Positions 28,701 through 38,319 of a DNA stretch of 64,000 bases are shown piece after piece. The position numbers and the translations under genes were made by a program. The notes beneath the pieces were generated by a model that worked only from the letters and a program-made list of their open reading frames with translations, was not told the DNA's origin and ran no database searches. Numbering within the stretch: position 1 is the first letter of the stretch; every line of letters starts with the position of its first letter. Where the stretch lies: NCBI GenBank assembly GCA_028285625.1, contig JANQOX010000014.1:302429-366428 (forward strand). The letters run 5' to 3'. This DNA is from Myxococcota bacterium. GTDB lineage: Bacteria > Myxococcota_A > UBA9160 > UBA6930.

Positions 28701-31700
28701 GTCGCCCCGCCGACCCTGCTCTTCGATGTCGCCGGCCAGTCGGCCGACCTCGCCGTCACCGCCGTCTACGACGACGGGGCCCGGATCGACGTCACCGAGG
28801 ACGCGTCGTTCGAAAGCTCGAACACGGCCGCGCTCTCGGTCAACGGCTCGGGCCGCGCCGTCGCGATCGCGCTCGGAACCGGCGACGTCACGGTCACGTT
28901 CGACGGGACGTCGCAGGGGGTTCCTTTCGACGTCGACATCGTCACGCTGGTGTCGCTCGAGGTCGATCCCACGTCGATCGCCTTCACGTTCCTCGGCGAG
29001 CAGCGCACGCTGGTCGTCGACGGCGTCTACAGCGACGGGTCCCGCGCCCCCCCGGCCGGCCTGACCTTCCAGACCGGCAGCGCGAGCGTCGCCAGCGTCG
29101 ATGGCTCGGGCCTGGTCACCGCGCTCGGGTCCGGCAGCACGACGATCGTCGCGCGTGTCCCCACCGAGCCCGGCGTCCTGCCGGCCACCGTTTCGATCAC
29201 CGTCGAGGCGAGCGACCCCCCGCCGACGGTCGAGTTCCTCTCTCCCGCCGCCGGCGCCGACTACGAGCGTGGCGACGTCGTCTCCGTCACCGTCCGCGCG
29301 GCGGACCTGGGCGGCGGCGTCGCCTCCGTCGATCTCGAGGTGACCGGTGCGTTCGGCTACCAGGAGACCCGTCCGGTCGCGCCGCCCGAGGCATCGACGG
29401 ACCTGGTCTTCACGATCCCGGTGCCCGACGACGCGCCGGTGCCCGGCACGCTGAACCTGGTCGCGACCGCCACCGACTCGAACGCGTCCACGTCGACGCC
29501 CGCCCTCCGGTCGCTCGACCTGGTGGACGCCACCGCGCCGACGGTCGGCATCGTCAGCCCGGCCCCGGACGCGCTCTACAACTTCGGCGACACGATCACC
29601 GTCGACGTGATCGGCTCGGACGGCGTCGGCGTCACCGAGCTTCGCCTCGAAGTAACCGGCGCCATCTCGGAGACCCTGACCGAGGTCGTCGCCCCGCCGG
29701 CCGAGTCCACGGGGCGCTCGTTCGAGGTCGAGGTCCCGTTCGGCCTGCTCGACCCCGAGGTCAGTCTGCGCGCCTACGCACTCGACGCGGCGGGCAACGA
29801 GACGCCCTCGACCCCGGTGCCGATCTTCATCACCGGGGCCGACATCACGCCGCCGGAGACGATGGTGACGGCCGTCTCGAACCCCGGCGCCGGGGCCACG
29901 GTCACCGTCAGCTACGAGGTGACGTCGGGCGCCGGCGATCTGGACCACGTCGAGCTCTACTTCCGGCGCAACGGCCACGGCACCTTCAATCGCTACACCG
30001 ACGAGGCCGGCGGCAACCCGGACGGGCTCTACACGCCGCAGGCGGGGTCGACCGGCACGATCGTGTTCGACGGCACGAGGATGGGCGGCGACGGCACCTA
30101 CGAGTTCGCCACGCTCGGCGTCGACAGCGCGGGCAACCGCGAAGCGCTGCCCGAGTCGGGCGGCCTGCCCACCGGCGACCCGGCCGGCAACGCGACGTTC
30201 GCCACCGGCGTGCCAGTCAACGTGGTGACGACGGACCAGGAGCTGATCGGCCCGGCGTTCGATGACGAGAACCTGCGCGTCGACGGCGCCGTGCTGACGG
30301 TGGTCGGGTCCCATGCCTTCCGCAATGTCGAGCTGCTGAACGGCGCCGTGCTGACGCACCGCGAGACGACCGACACGGACGAGTACTCGCTGGATCTCTC
30401 GGCCTGGACGCTCACGATCGACGACACCAGCGCCATCGACCTGGATGGTCGCGGCTACATCGGCGGCCGCAGCTTCAACGAGTCCGGCCGGACGGTGGGC
30501 AACGTCTTCGGATCCGAAGCGAACGCCGGCGGCAGCCACGGCGGGCTCGGTGGAAGCAACGCGAGCGCCGACCCGAACCCGGTCTACGGCAGCGTGACCA
30601 GCCCCGGCGCCCTCGGCAGCGGCGGCGGCGCCAGCGGCAACTCGGACGGCAGTGACGGCGGCGGTCTTCTCCTGCTGAACGCGATCAACGTCGTCGTCGA
30701 CGGCGCGATCCGCAGCAACGGCGGCACCGTGGGCGGCTCGGCCTCGGGTCTCGGCTCCGGCGGCTCGATCAACGCCGTCGTCCGGACGGTCTCGGGCGTC
30801 GGTCCGATCTCGGCCGACGGCGGAACGACCGGCGGCACGAACAACGTCGGCGGCGGCGGCGGACGCGTCGCGCTTCGCTACCTGGACATCGAGACCTACG
30901 ACCCGGCCGGGCTGACGGCCGACGGCGGCGACGGCTTCTACGGCGACGACGGGGCCAACGGCACGGTCTTCCTGCTGCAGGAGGGCGACGCGACCGGCGA
31001 GCTGGTCATCAACGGCCAGGGCCCGGGCAGCCCGTTCACGAACCTGGTGCTTCCGCCGGGCGAGTCCTTCTCGTCGCTGACGCTGCAGAACGGTGCTCGC
31101 GTCATCGCCCAGGGCGCGATCACGCTGACGGAACGCCTGCTGCTGCGCGGCGATTCGGTGCTGACGCACCCTGACGGCGACCTGGCGGGGCTCCAGATCA
31201 CCGCGGCGCGGGTCGTCGTCGAGGAGGGGAGCGCAATCGACGCGACGGGCCGCGGCTACGCGCCTGGGACCGGCTTCAACTCGCCCGGCACGACCCTCGG
31301 CGGCACGACGGGCTCGTCGAGCCAGGCCGGCGGCAGCCACGGCGGGCTCGGAGCCGCGAACACCAGCAGGTCGGTGGCTCTCACCTACGGCAACCCGCGC
31401 CAGCCCACCGCGCTCGGTGGCGGCGGCGGTGCGAACGGCAACACCGACGGCGGCGCCGGCGGCGGTGCGATCCGCATCGTCGCCAGCGATGCCGTCGTCG
31501 TCCACGGCGCGGTCCGTGCCGACGGCGGAGTCGGACCTGCCTCCCCGGCCGGCATGGGCGCCGGAGGCTCGGTCTGGATCACCACATCCCGCATCGCGGG
31601 CAACGGCACGATCTCCGCGGACGGCGGCGACCTCGGCGGGGTCAACAACGTCGGCGGTGGCGGTGGACGCGTCGCGATCGAGGCCGACTTCGTGGACGCC

Positions 31701-34685
31701 GGCGCGGACCTCGCCGCCGGCCGGAACGTGACGGCCAAGCAGGGATCCGGGTTCTACGACGCGACCGACGCCACGGCGGGCACGGTGTACTGGAACGTCG
31801 GCGGTCAGCCCTTCGGCGACTTGATCTTCGACGCCGGACTGGCCACGACGCAGGTGCCGGCGACGCCGTTGCTCCCGATCGGCCCGGGCGTCGCGCAAGC
31901 GGCCGATGCCACCACGCTGACGCTCGACGGCGGGGTCGCGATCCACCCGGACGCCCTGGTCGGAATCCGGCTGAACCCGGACCTCGCGCAGAACGAGACG
32001 TTCGAGATCGTCGGCAACACGGACACCGTCGTGACCGTGGCGACGCCGAACGAGAACGGCGTCGCGTTCGCCGACGTGGCTTCGGTCGGAGCCAACTACG
32101 CAGGCGCATGGCGCTTCGACACGCTGCGCCTGCGAGGCGGTACGCGACTGGCGATGGCCGACCCGCTCCGTGTCGACGACCTGCTCGCGATCGAGGAGAG
32201 CTCGATCCTCACGCACCCGCGGACGACGGACGATTACGAAGCAGCGCTCGACGTGACGGCCACGACCGTCGACGTCGAGGTGGACTCGTCGATCGACGTC
32301 TCCGGCCTTGGATACCGCGCCGGCCAGGACTTCAACGAGCCGGGGCGGACGCTGGACCAGGCGGCCGGCTCGGTCGCGCAGACCGGCGGCAGCCACGGCG
32401 GTCTCGGCGGCGGCAACGGATCCGCACCGGTCTACGGCTCGACCGAGATGCCGGTCACGCTCGGCAGCGGCGGTGGCGCCAGCGGCAACACCGACGGCGG
32501 CGCCGGCGGCGGACGCATCCGACTCTTCGTCGACACGTTGCTCCTCGACGGCGCCATCCGGTCGGACGGCGGCTTCGGACCGGGCTCACCGGCCGGGCTG
32601 GGCTCAGGCGGAAGCGTCTGGGTCGATGCCCGGATCGCCACCGGCAGCGGTGCGATCTCGGCCGACGGCGGCAACCGGGATGGCGTGGACAACGCCGGTG
32701 GCGGAGGCGGCCGCGTCGCGCTGTACGTAGGCGAGCAGAACGCATTGGCTCCGACGCAGCTCTCGGCCCGCGGCGGCGACGGCTTCTACGCGGACGGCGG
32801 CGCCGGCACCGTGTTCCTCCGCGGACCCGGACAGGCGCAGGGCGACCTGATCCTGGACGCGTTCGGTCGACCGCACCCGGCCGACTCGACCCCGTTGCCG
32901 GCCGGCGTGCTGTTCCGCGACGTGACGCTGCGCGGCGGCATCCAGGTCGTCGCCACCGACGCACTCGAGCTGACGGGCCGCCTGACTCTCGCCGAGAGCT
33001 CGGTGCTGTCACATCCGCAGGGCCAGCTGACGGGACTCTCCATCACCGCGGACGAGGTCATCGTCGAGCCCGGCAGTGCGATCGACGTGTCGGGTCGCGG
33101 ATACAGCGGCGGACTCGGGTTCAACTCCCCCGGCATCACGCTCGGCGGGGTCGGCGGTGCGGCGGCCCAGAGCGGCGGCAGCCACGGTGGGTCCGGTGCG
33201 GTCCGGAGCGGCACGCCCGCGAACGTCTACGGCGACCCGCGTCGACCCACCGCGCTCGGCGGCGGCGGCGGCGCCACTGGCAATACCGATGGCGGCCACG
33301 GCGGCGGATTCATCCGGATCGACGCGGCCTCCGCGGTCGTCGTCGATGGTGCGATCCGCGCCGACGGAGGACGCGGACCGCTCTCCACCTCCGGAATGGG
33401 CGCCGGCGGCTCCATCTGGATCACGACGGCCCGGATCGCCGGAGACGGCACGGTCTCGGCCGACGGCGGCAACCTCGACGGCGTCAACAACGTCGGTGGC
33501 GGCGGCGGGCGCGTGGCGATCGAGGCCGACTTCCTCGACCCGACCTCGGACCTTTCCGGCGGTCGCAACGTCACCGCGGCGCGCGGCGTCGGCTTCTACG
33601 ACACGCGGGGCGCCAGCGCGGGCACCGTGTACTGGAACCTCGGCAGCCAGCCGTACGGCGAGCTGATCATCGATTCGGGCGAGGCGGCGGGAACGACCGG
33701 CCCCGCACCGACCCCCCTGCTCCCGATCGGACCGGGCCTCGCCCAGGCGGTGACCGCGGCCAGCCTGACGCTGGACGGCGGGGTGACGGTCCTCCCGGAC
33801 GGGCTGGTCGGCATCCGCTTGAACCCGGACGCGACGCAGGACGAGACGTTCGAGATCGTCGGCAACACCGCGAGCGAGATCACCGTCATCACGCCCAACG
33901 AGAACGGCATCGCGTTCGGCGACGTCGCGGCGATCGGGGCCACCTACACCGGCCAGTGGCGGTTCGACGACGTGCGACTGCGAGGCGGCGCGCACGTCAC
34001 CCTCGCCGACCCGCTGATCGTCATGGGAACGCTGTCGCTGACCGAGGACTCGCTGCTGACCCACCCGCCGGCGACGCTCGACTACGAGCCGGATCTCGTG
34101 ATCGAGGCCGACACGATCGAGATCGACGCGTCCTCGTCGATCGACGTCAGCGCCAAGGGCTACCTCGGCGGTCAGGGCTTCAACTCGCCCGGCCGGACGC
34201 TCGGCAATGCGACGGGTGCGGCCGCACGCGCGGGCGGTAGCTACGGCGGTCTGGGCGGAGAACTGTCGGGCGCAACCAACCCCACCTACGGCTCGGAGAC
34301 CTTCCCGCGCGACCTCGGCAGCGGCGGCGGCGCCACCGGCAACACCGACGGCGGGCGCGGCGGCGGCCGCGTCTACCTCGTGGTCGACGCGCTGGTCGTC
34401 GACGGCGCCATCCGGGCCGACGGCGGAGGGGCCCCGTCGTCCCAGTCGGGACTGGGCTCCGGCGGTAGCGTCGATGTCGACGCCCGGATCGTGAACGGCA
34501 CCGGGGCGATCTCCGCGAACGGTGGCACCACGGCAGGCTTCAACAACGTCGGCGGCGGCGGCGGGCGCGTGGCCATCCACGCCTCGCAGCAGAACACGCT
34601 ACCCCCGGCCAACGTGACGACCACCGGCGGCGACGGCTTCTACGCCGACGGCACGGACGGCACGGTGTTCCTGGACGGGCCCTAG
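25791..34685 (+). CDS. Giant secreted Ig-like/BIG2-containing protein with C-terminal Gly-rich repeat array (2964 aa)
   Basis: Signal peptide; Ig-like/BIG2-type segments (VSLEVDPTSIAFTFLGEQRTLVVDGVYSDGS); five GGSHGGLG...GGGASGNTDGG repeats; 2 bp after the previous gene. Confidence 0.85.
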   Translation: MRARARVNAVSLLLAALVVLAGLGLRASAEPTITLSGPQMRGPVTADSEGRFDFGQIPLKSNSVNTFTVTATDDFGNEQSKEISITQLSLDKVVVASVTSRPLTVQEVETLVEDGVIDLDDPENFNVSSFNIVLTIAKEPVSFAIPLVVPKAEPEEGFENPKFKTGRVTGGGSPKIPDTEIIITEINPPGAPQGFVPIPGVIIIEGDIKTLKEFFSVRLLLMNISGIFTLADVRAMITFPQGGLSATLPADGVVRFGDILPGTAASPGQGEREFIVRGDEIGDQPVRVEFSGEITGPGIPADEAIPFSGGANTTVAVKGPPTFDVRVFHPPEVLALDPYELVVEITNTGEAPALYSSLELNVGADAKLVRCEPGATADDDPVCEDVEGPEVRAFGHVFPGDRVRESFTVLPLTSGPISSCIGISDQNIALEVQVGNIGCIVGHFPPPRESPDGIPIVSVLPFANAFGISTDSAVTAFFSELMDETSINGGSFQVIDDAGEQVPGQLRFVELSERTIAIWQVFGTASNRLDGNTKFTVFLSDDIRDLEGNPLANEWTSTFRTTSSIDDIDPPILSLSIEPPVDPLEVIPGQLVELDAYPTDQGSGVARVEVRLENVSDPDAEIEFIDQKTVFDQTTLPCLFAVDSALLDPGSTYRFLAAAYDVAGNRADATLDFTLSTTGVPPIVQLPEDPAVPALQGISIDLTPDVVSSSGRIVRFFLDGAGLPFATTTLPPYQAVLRTTDLPLGPHTVRAEVEDGLGQLGQDEFSFELAINPSRPVVDFGDLPDGVRFVKGAEVPIAATIEDPLGITDVAFLLDDPAGVPLATGFAPFTLDTTDLSLGEHRLYLLATNPLGNQNDPVDPRSFLVFEILDAAGTGGPPAPPLLDPLAPPERGLVGIAGVAPAGSQVIIANLSQGLQISTGVDAAGRFSTQLAAEVGDLVQAVVIDLSVAVDPSAPAAATVPAPPALVALEVAPPTLLFDVAGQSADLAVTAVYDDGARIDVTEDASFESSNTAALSVNGSGRAVAIALGTGDVTVTFDGTSQGVPFDVDIVTLVSLEVDPTSIAFTFLGEQRTLVVDGVYSDGSRAPPAGLTFQTGSASVASVDGSGLVTALGSGSTTIVARVPTEPGVLPATVSITVEASDPPPTVEFLSPAAGADYERGDVVSVTVRAADLGGGVASVDLEVTGAFGYQETRPVAPPEASTDLVFTIPVPDDAPVPGTLNLVATATDSNASTSTPALRSLDLVDATAPTVGIVSPAPDALYNFGDTITVDVIGSDGVGVTELRLEVTGAISETLTEVVAPPAESTGRSFEVEVPFGLLDPEVSLRAYALDAAGNETPSTPVPIFITGADITPPETMVTAVSNPGAGATVTVSYEVTSGAGDLDHVELYFRRNGHGTFNRYTDEAGGNPDGLYTPQAGSTGTIVFDGTRMGGDGTYEFATLGVDSAGNREALPESGGLPTGDPAGNATFATGVPVNVVTTDQELIGPAFDDENLRVDGAVLTVVGSHAFRNVELLNGAVLTHRETTDTDEYSLDLSAWTLTIDDTSAIDLDGRGYIGGRSFNESGRTVGNVFGSEANAGGSHGGLGGSNASADPNPVYGSVTSPGALGSGGGASGNSDGSDGGGLLLLNAINVVVDGAIRSNGGTVGGSASGLGSGGSINAVVRTVSGVGPISADGGTTGGTNNVGGGGGRVALRYLDIETYDPAGLTADGGDGFYGDDGANGTVFLLQEGDATGELVINGQGPGSPFTNLVLPPGESFSSLTLQNGARVIAQGAITLTERLLLRGDSVLTHPDGDLAGLQITAARVVVEEGSAIDATGRGYAPGTGFNSPGTTLGGTTGSSSQAGGSHGGLGAANTSRSVALTYGNPRQPTALGGGGGANGNTDGGAGGGAIRIVASDAVVVHGAVRADGGVGPASPAGMGAGGSVWITTSRIAGNGTISADGGDLGGVNNVGGGGGRVAIEADFVDAGADLAAGRNVTAKQGSGFYDATDATAGTVYWNVGGQPFGDLIFDAGLATTQVPATPLLPIGPGVAQAADATTLTLDGGVAIHPDALVGIRLNPDLAQNETFEIVGNTDTVVTVATPNENGVAFADVASVGANYAGAWRFDTLRLRGGTRLAMADPLRVDDLLAIEESSILTHPRTTDDYEAALDVTATTVDVEVDSSIDVSGLGYRAGQDFNEPGRTLDQAAGSVAQTGGSHGGLGGGNGSAPVYGSTEMPVTLGSGGGASGNTDGGAGGGRIRLFVDTLLLDGAIRSDGGFGPGSPAGLGSGGSVWVDARIATGSGAISADGGNRDGVDNAGGGGGRVALYVGEQNALAPTQLSARGGDGFYADGGAGTVFLRGPGQAQGDLILDAFGRPHPADSTPLPAGVLFRDVTLRGGIQVVATDALELTGRLTLAESSVLSHPQGQLTGLSITADEVIVEPGSAIDVSGRGYSGGLGFNSPGITLGGVGGAAAQSGGSHGGSGAVRSGTPANVYGDPRRPTALGGGGGATGNTDGGHGGGFIRIDAASAVVVDGAIRADGGRGPLSTSGMGAGGSIWITTARIAGDGTVSADGGNLDGVNNVGGGGGRVAIEADFLDPTSDLSGGRNVTAARGVGFYDTRGASAGTVYWNLGSQPYGELIIDSGEAAGTTGPAPTPLLPIGPGLAQAVTAASLTLDGGVTVLPDGLVGIRLNPDATQDETFEIVGNTASEITVITPNENGIAFGDVAAIGATYTGQWRFDDVRLRGGAHVTLADPLIVMGTLSLTEDSLLTHPPATLDYEPDLVIEADTIEIDASSSIDVSAKGYLGGQGFNSPGRTLGNATGAAARAGGSYGGLGGELSGATNPTYGSETFPRDLGSGGGATGNTDGGRGGGRVYLVVDALVVDGAIRADGGGAPSSQSGLGSGGSVDVDARIVNGTGAISANGGTTAGFNNVGGGGGRVAIHASQQNTLPPANVTTTGGDGFYADGTDGTVFLDGP
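30430..34680 (+). repeat. Coding Gly-rich repeat array, five alternating A/B units
   Basis: Five occurrences of S[SA]ID[VLA][DST]..G[RL]GY..G..FN[SE][PS]G.T[VL]...GGS[HY]GG.G; units 1/3/5 carry LGSGGG, units 2/4 carry TALGGGGG...GAIRI/GFIRI. Confidence 0.85.
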
Positions 34686-34833
34686 ACCGGTTCCGCGAAC
34701 GCGCGCCTAGCTGTCCGTCCCAAGAACGCGGGCCAAGCGTGCGCGCGAGTGGGGACCGAGATGAACGCCGAGGCCGACGGACAGCCAGTTCTGCTCGAAG
34801 CCATGGGACGGCCCTTCCCCTTGGTCGTCGTGC

Positions 34834-36243
34834 TCAGTCCAGCGTGTTCTTGTAGATCACGCCGTCCTTCATGATCAGGCGCATCGTCTCGATCTCTCCT
34901 GCTGCACGGCCCGGTGCGCCGTACTGGTCGGCGCTCGCGCCGAGAACAGTGATGTCCTCGAGCGGGTTCCCGTCGACGATCAGCAGGTCGGCGTAGGATC
35001 CCTTCTGGACGACGCCGAGAGGGCCATCCGGATACGGGTTCCACTTGCCGGTGAGAGCTGCGACCTTCCCGCCGATCGAAGTCATCGACTTCAGCGCAGA
35101 CAGGTTGCCGAAGTTCTCGGCCCAGAAATACATCTCGTAGTCCCTGTTGCGGCGCGCGTCCTCCGGCGAGACCGTGACGATGTCGACACCGAAGACGGTC
35201 AACGCCATCAGCTCCGGCATGTCCTTCAGGATCTTCACGACGTTGGCCATGCCCTTCTGCGCGACCCGGGCCTTGGCCTTGTTCACGGATTCCTCGGGCC
35301 CGAAGATCACCTCGAGGGACTCGGGCTTCGAAGCCGAGAGCTGCGTGTTGTAGTAGACGCCGTTCTTGACGAAGACCTTCGCCGTCTCGCGATCGAGGAA
35401 CGGAACGTGGAGGATCTCCTTGAGGCCGAGTCGGATCGCCCGCTGGGCGTGCTCGGGCAGATAGATGTGCGCGGTGACGTAGGTGTCCCACGCTGCCGCG
35501 ACTTCGACCACGGCGCGGATCTCTTCGTCGGAGCTCTGCCGGGAGTGCAGTGGATCCTTCGATGAGAAGATCCCTCCGCCCATCATCATCTTCAGGAAGC
35601 TCGCTCCGTTCGCGAGGTTCTGGCGCGCGGCGCTGAGCGTTGCGGCCCTCCCGTCGACGATGTGGGTCATGCCCAGCTCGCCAGCCCGGAAGGTGGTCCG
35701 GTCCTCCAGCCGGCGCTGTCCCTTGAGGCGAAAGTCTCCGTGACCGCCGGTCTGCCCGATCACAGCCGTGGCCTGGTAGAGCCTCGGTCCGATGATCTCG
35801 CCCCTGTCGATCACGGATCGGATGCCCGTGAGCGATGCGCCGGGATCACGAATCGTCGTGAAGCCGTCGAGAAGGAGCGCGCGCGCCGTGCCCGCGGCCA
35901 TCGCGCCGATTTCCTGCCAGTCGCGGAGCTCGATGGTGTCGTAGCCACCGATCATGTGCTGGTAGTTCAGGTGCACGTGGCTCTCGATGAGCCCCGGCAT
36001 GAGCGTCCGGCCACCTCCGTCGATGACGATCGCTCCCTCGGCCGCCACCGCGGTCGTTGAGACCTCTCGGATCAGATTCCCTTGGATCAGCACTTTCATC
36101 GGCTCGCTGAGCGTGTCTCTCGTTCCGTCCCAGACCCGAACGTCCTCGAAGAGGGTCTGTGGGGCCAGCACCTCTGCATGGGTCGGCATGGCCCAGGGCA
36201 GAACTGCGGTCAACATCACGACCACCTTGTGCTTGATCCTCAT
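34834..36243 (-). CDS. Secreted amidohydrolase family protein
   Basis: Signal peptide; LMPGLIESHVHLNYQHM; ...GSYADLLIVDGNPLEDI. Confidence 0.9.
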   Translation of the reverse strand: MRIKHKVVVMLTAVLPWAMPTHAEVLAPQTLFEDVRVWDGTRDTLSEPMKVLIQGNLIREVSTTAVAAEGAIVIDGGGRTLMPGLIESHVHLNYQHMIGGYDTIELRDWQEIGAMAAGTARALLLDGFTTIRDPGASLTGIRSVIDRGEIIGPRLYQATAVIGQTGGHGDFRLKGQRRLEDRTTFRAGELGMTHIVDGRAATLSAARQNLANGASFLKMMMGGGIFSSKDPLHSRQSSDEEIRAVVEVAAAWDTYVTAHIYLPEHAQRAIRLGLKEILHVPFLDRETAKVFVKNGVYYNTQLSASKPESLEVIFGPEESVNKAKARVAQKGMANVVKILKDMPELMALTVFGVDIVTVSPEDARRNRDYEMYFWAENFGNLSALKSMTSIGGKVAALTGKWNPYPDGPLGVVQKGSYADLLIVDGNPLEDITVLGASADQYGAPGRAAGEIETMRLIMKDGVIYKNTLD

Positions 36244-36326
36244 CTCACTCCTCCTCGACTCCCTCGATTCGAGCCACGTAGAGGGTAGTCACACGCTCTC
36301 TCGCGGGCGGCGGCGGAGCTTGTCAT

Positions 36327-37376
36327 TTGGTGCCAGGGCTGGGACCTTCTGGACCGATGTCCAGGCCGGCGTTCCAGCCTCCGGGGTCGCCTTTCGCACT
36401 TCCCCTCGTGCGCGTGAGCGTGATCCAACCTTTCCTCGCGTGGCTCGAGCACGAGGGGATCCCGAGACACAGCTATCTCCACCGAGCGGGCCTCCCGGGC
36501 GAGCCCGAAGAGTTCCCCCAGGCATTCGTCGCAGGGCTGCCGGTCCGCGAACTGCTTGCCGATCTCGCACGGCGCGAAGCAGGTCCAGCGCTCGGTTGGA
36601 GGGTTGGCGACGTGACCGAGGCACGCGAGCTTGGGCCTCTCGTTCGGGTCCTTCCGGCGTGCAGGAACCTCGGTGACTCCATCGGCGCGTTCTGCAGAGA
36701 GCTGCGACGGGACTCCCCGTCCGCAGACTTCGGCCTTCTCCTGGTCCCGTCAGGTGCGTGGTTCTGGCGGCGTCCCGGTCCGGGCGTGCGCCCGGACCTG
36801 ATGGAGCAATACGTTGCGGTCATGATGGTGAAGCTCGTCCGCGTCGTCGCCGGCCACGGATGGAACCCGCGGCGGGTGCGGCTCCAGGCTCCACAGGTCG
36901 ATGCCATGGGCAGAGCGTTGCTCGGCGACCCGGAGATCACGCTGGGAGCCGCGCTCACAGCCATCCATCTACCGAGCGACACCCTCGCGCTTCCCGTGGA
37001 CACCGGGGCGCTCCGCGGTGGGGCGCATGTGGCGGAGTCGCCGGGAGCGAACGCCGAGCTCATCGCGGCCCTCCGTCAAGTGCTCCCGATGGCGCTGTCC
37101 GGAGCACCGGGAATCGACTGGGGCGCGGCAGCTACGGGACTGAGCAGGCGAACGCTACAGCGCCGACTGTCCGAGCGGGGGCTCACGTGGGCCACTCTCC
37201 TGGATGAGGTGCGAATGGAGGTCGCTTGCCGAGAGCTCGAGACATCGCGCCGCTCCGTTCGTGAGGTCGCTCGTCGAACCGGCTATCGCGATGCGGCCAA
37301 CTTCACCCGAGCCTTCCGGCGTTGGACCGGCTCCACGCCTCGAGAGTTCCGCGGTGCGCTGAGAGGGGACGTTTAA
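36327..37376 (+). CDS. AraC family transcriptional regulator (start uncertain, 36327 or 36357)
   Basis: C-terminal LSRRTLQRRLSERGLTWATLLDEVRMEVACRELETSRRSVREVARRTGYRDAANFTRAFRRWTGSTPREFR. Confidence 0.9.
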   Translation: MVPGLGPSGPMSRPAFQPPGSPFALPLVRVSVIQPFLAWLEHEGIPRHSYLHRAGLPGEPEEFPQAFVAGLPVRELLADLARREAGPALGWRVGDVTEARELGPLVRVLPACRNLGDSIGAFCRELRRDSPSADFGLLLVPSGAWFWRRPGPGVRPDLMEQYVAVMMVKLVRVVAGHGWNPRRVRLQAPQVDAMGRALLGDPEITLGAALTAIHLPSDTLALPVDTGALRGGAHVAESPGANAELIAALRQVLPMALSGAPGIDWGAAATGLSRRTLQRRLSERGLTWATLLDEVRMEVACRELETSRRSVREVARRTGYRDAANFTRAFRRWTGSTPREFRGALRGDV

Positions 37377-37510
37377 AGAAGAGTCTCCAGAGAGGCGCCG
37401 TCCAGTGCCGTCCCGCGAGCTGGTGCCGCCAAAACGACACCGCCGTGCACCCTATTTCACTCCCCTGCACAGCAACGAGACGTAACCCAGCATCACTTCT
37501 TCTTCTTGGG

Positions 37511-37559
37511 CCAGGCTTCGAACCTGGGGGTCAGGGGTTCGAATCCCTCCCGGCCGCAC
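37511..37559 (+). other. Partial tRNA-like remnant (anticodon-arm-like hairpin, T-arm, acceptor 3' strand)
   Basis: CCAGG-CTTCGAA-CCTGG hairpin followed by CAGGGGTTCGAATCCCTCCCGGCCGCA; no matching 5' acceptor strand found. Confidence 0.4.
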
Positions 37560-37593
37560 GGGCCGCTCCAACCCGAGCAGCCTCAACGACATG

Positions 37594-38016
37594 TCATGTG
37601 CCTTGGTCGCTCACAAAGCCTTCGAAGGATTGAGTGACACTGTTGAATTCTGGACACCAATCAGGTCGATGCTTCGTCTGAAGCACCATTTGAGGTCCTA
37701 GGAAGTTCGGATCATCAAAACAACCTGGCGCAATCATGTGCATGCCCGGGGACGCGACAGGATTGATCCAATGGACCGTTGTGCCACAGGTACTGCAGAA
37801 GTACTTCTCAGCTCCAGGGTACTTTGGGAATTGGTCGAAGGTCGTAGTCGACCCCTCGATCGAGACGATGTCCTCTTCCAAATACATGGCAGCAAAGAGC
37901 GCAATCGATCCAGTCGCCCTTTGGCAATCATCGCAGTGGCACGCCCAACATATCTGTGGTTCTCCACGAACAGTGACTCTCACGTCGCCACATGCGCACG
38001 AAGCGTTTCGGTTCAT
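37594..38016 (-). CDS. GFA/CENP-V family zinc-binding protein
   Basis: CACGDVRVTV...CWACHCDDCQRATGSIALFAA...KYFCSTCGTTVHW. Confidence 0.9.
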   Translation of the reverse strand: MNRNASCACGDVRVTVRGEPQICWACHCDDCQRATGSIALFAAMYLEEDIVSIEGSTTTFDQFPKYPGAEKYFCSTCGTTVHWINPVASPGMHMIAPGCFDDPNFLGPQMVLQTKHRPDWCPEFNSVTQSFEGFVSDQGT

Positions 38017-38319
38017 TGATACCTCCAAGGCGTACAACGAGAGTTTCGCAGCGATTCTACAAAGCCACATGCGATGGCGCCTGGAGTGAAGCGATACCTC
38101 TCGCTGCGTGAGACATTCACTCTTCACGAACGGATCGCGGCCTGCTCTGCAGGCAGCAGCGGTGTTCCGCCGGGCCGTCTCCTCTGAACAGGCGTTCGGG
38201 CACGAACCCCGCTGCGCCGGCGACGCCGAACCGCGCGGTGAGAGCCTCCCTCTGGCTGTGATGAGGTTGTCCCCGAATTCCGGCTCACTGGGAGTCGCGT
38301 AGCTGCTCGGATCTCCTCC

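Noticed and set aside
27957-32396. 1479-aa minus-strand ORF opposite the 2964-aa protein
   Set aside because: Low-complexity Arg/Gly/Ala/Val composition with no motifs; antisense shadow of a high-GC coding frame with clear secreted repeats.
30430-34680. Regularly spaced repeats considered as a CRISPR array
   Set aside because: Repeats are in-frame, degenerate, several hundred bp long and encode Gly-rich protein.
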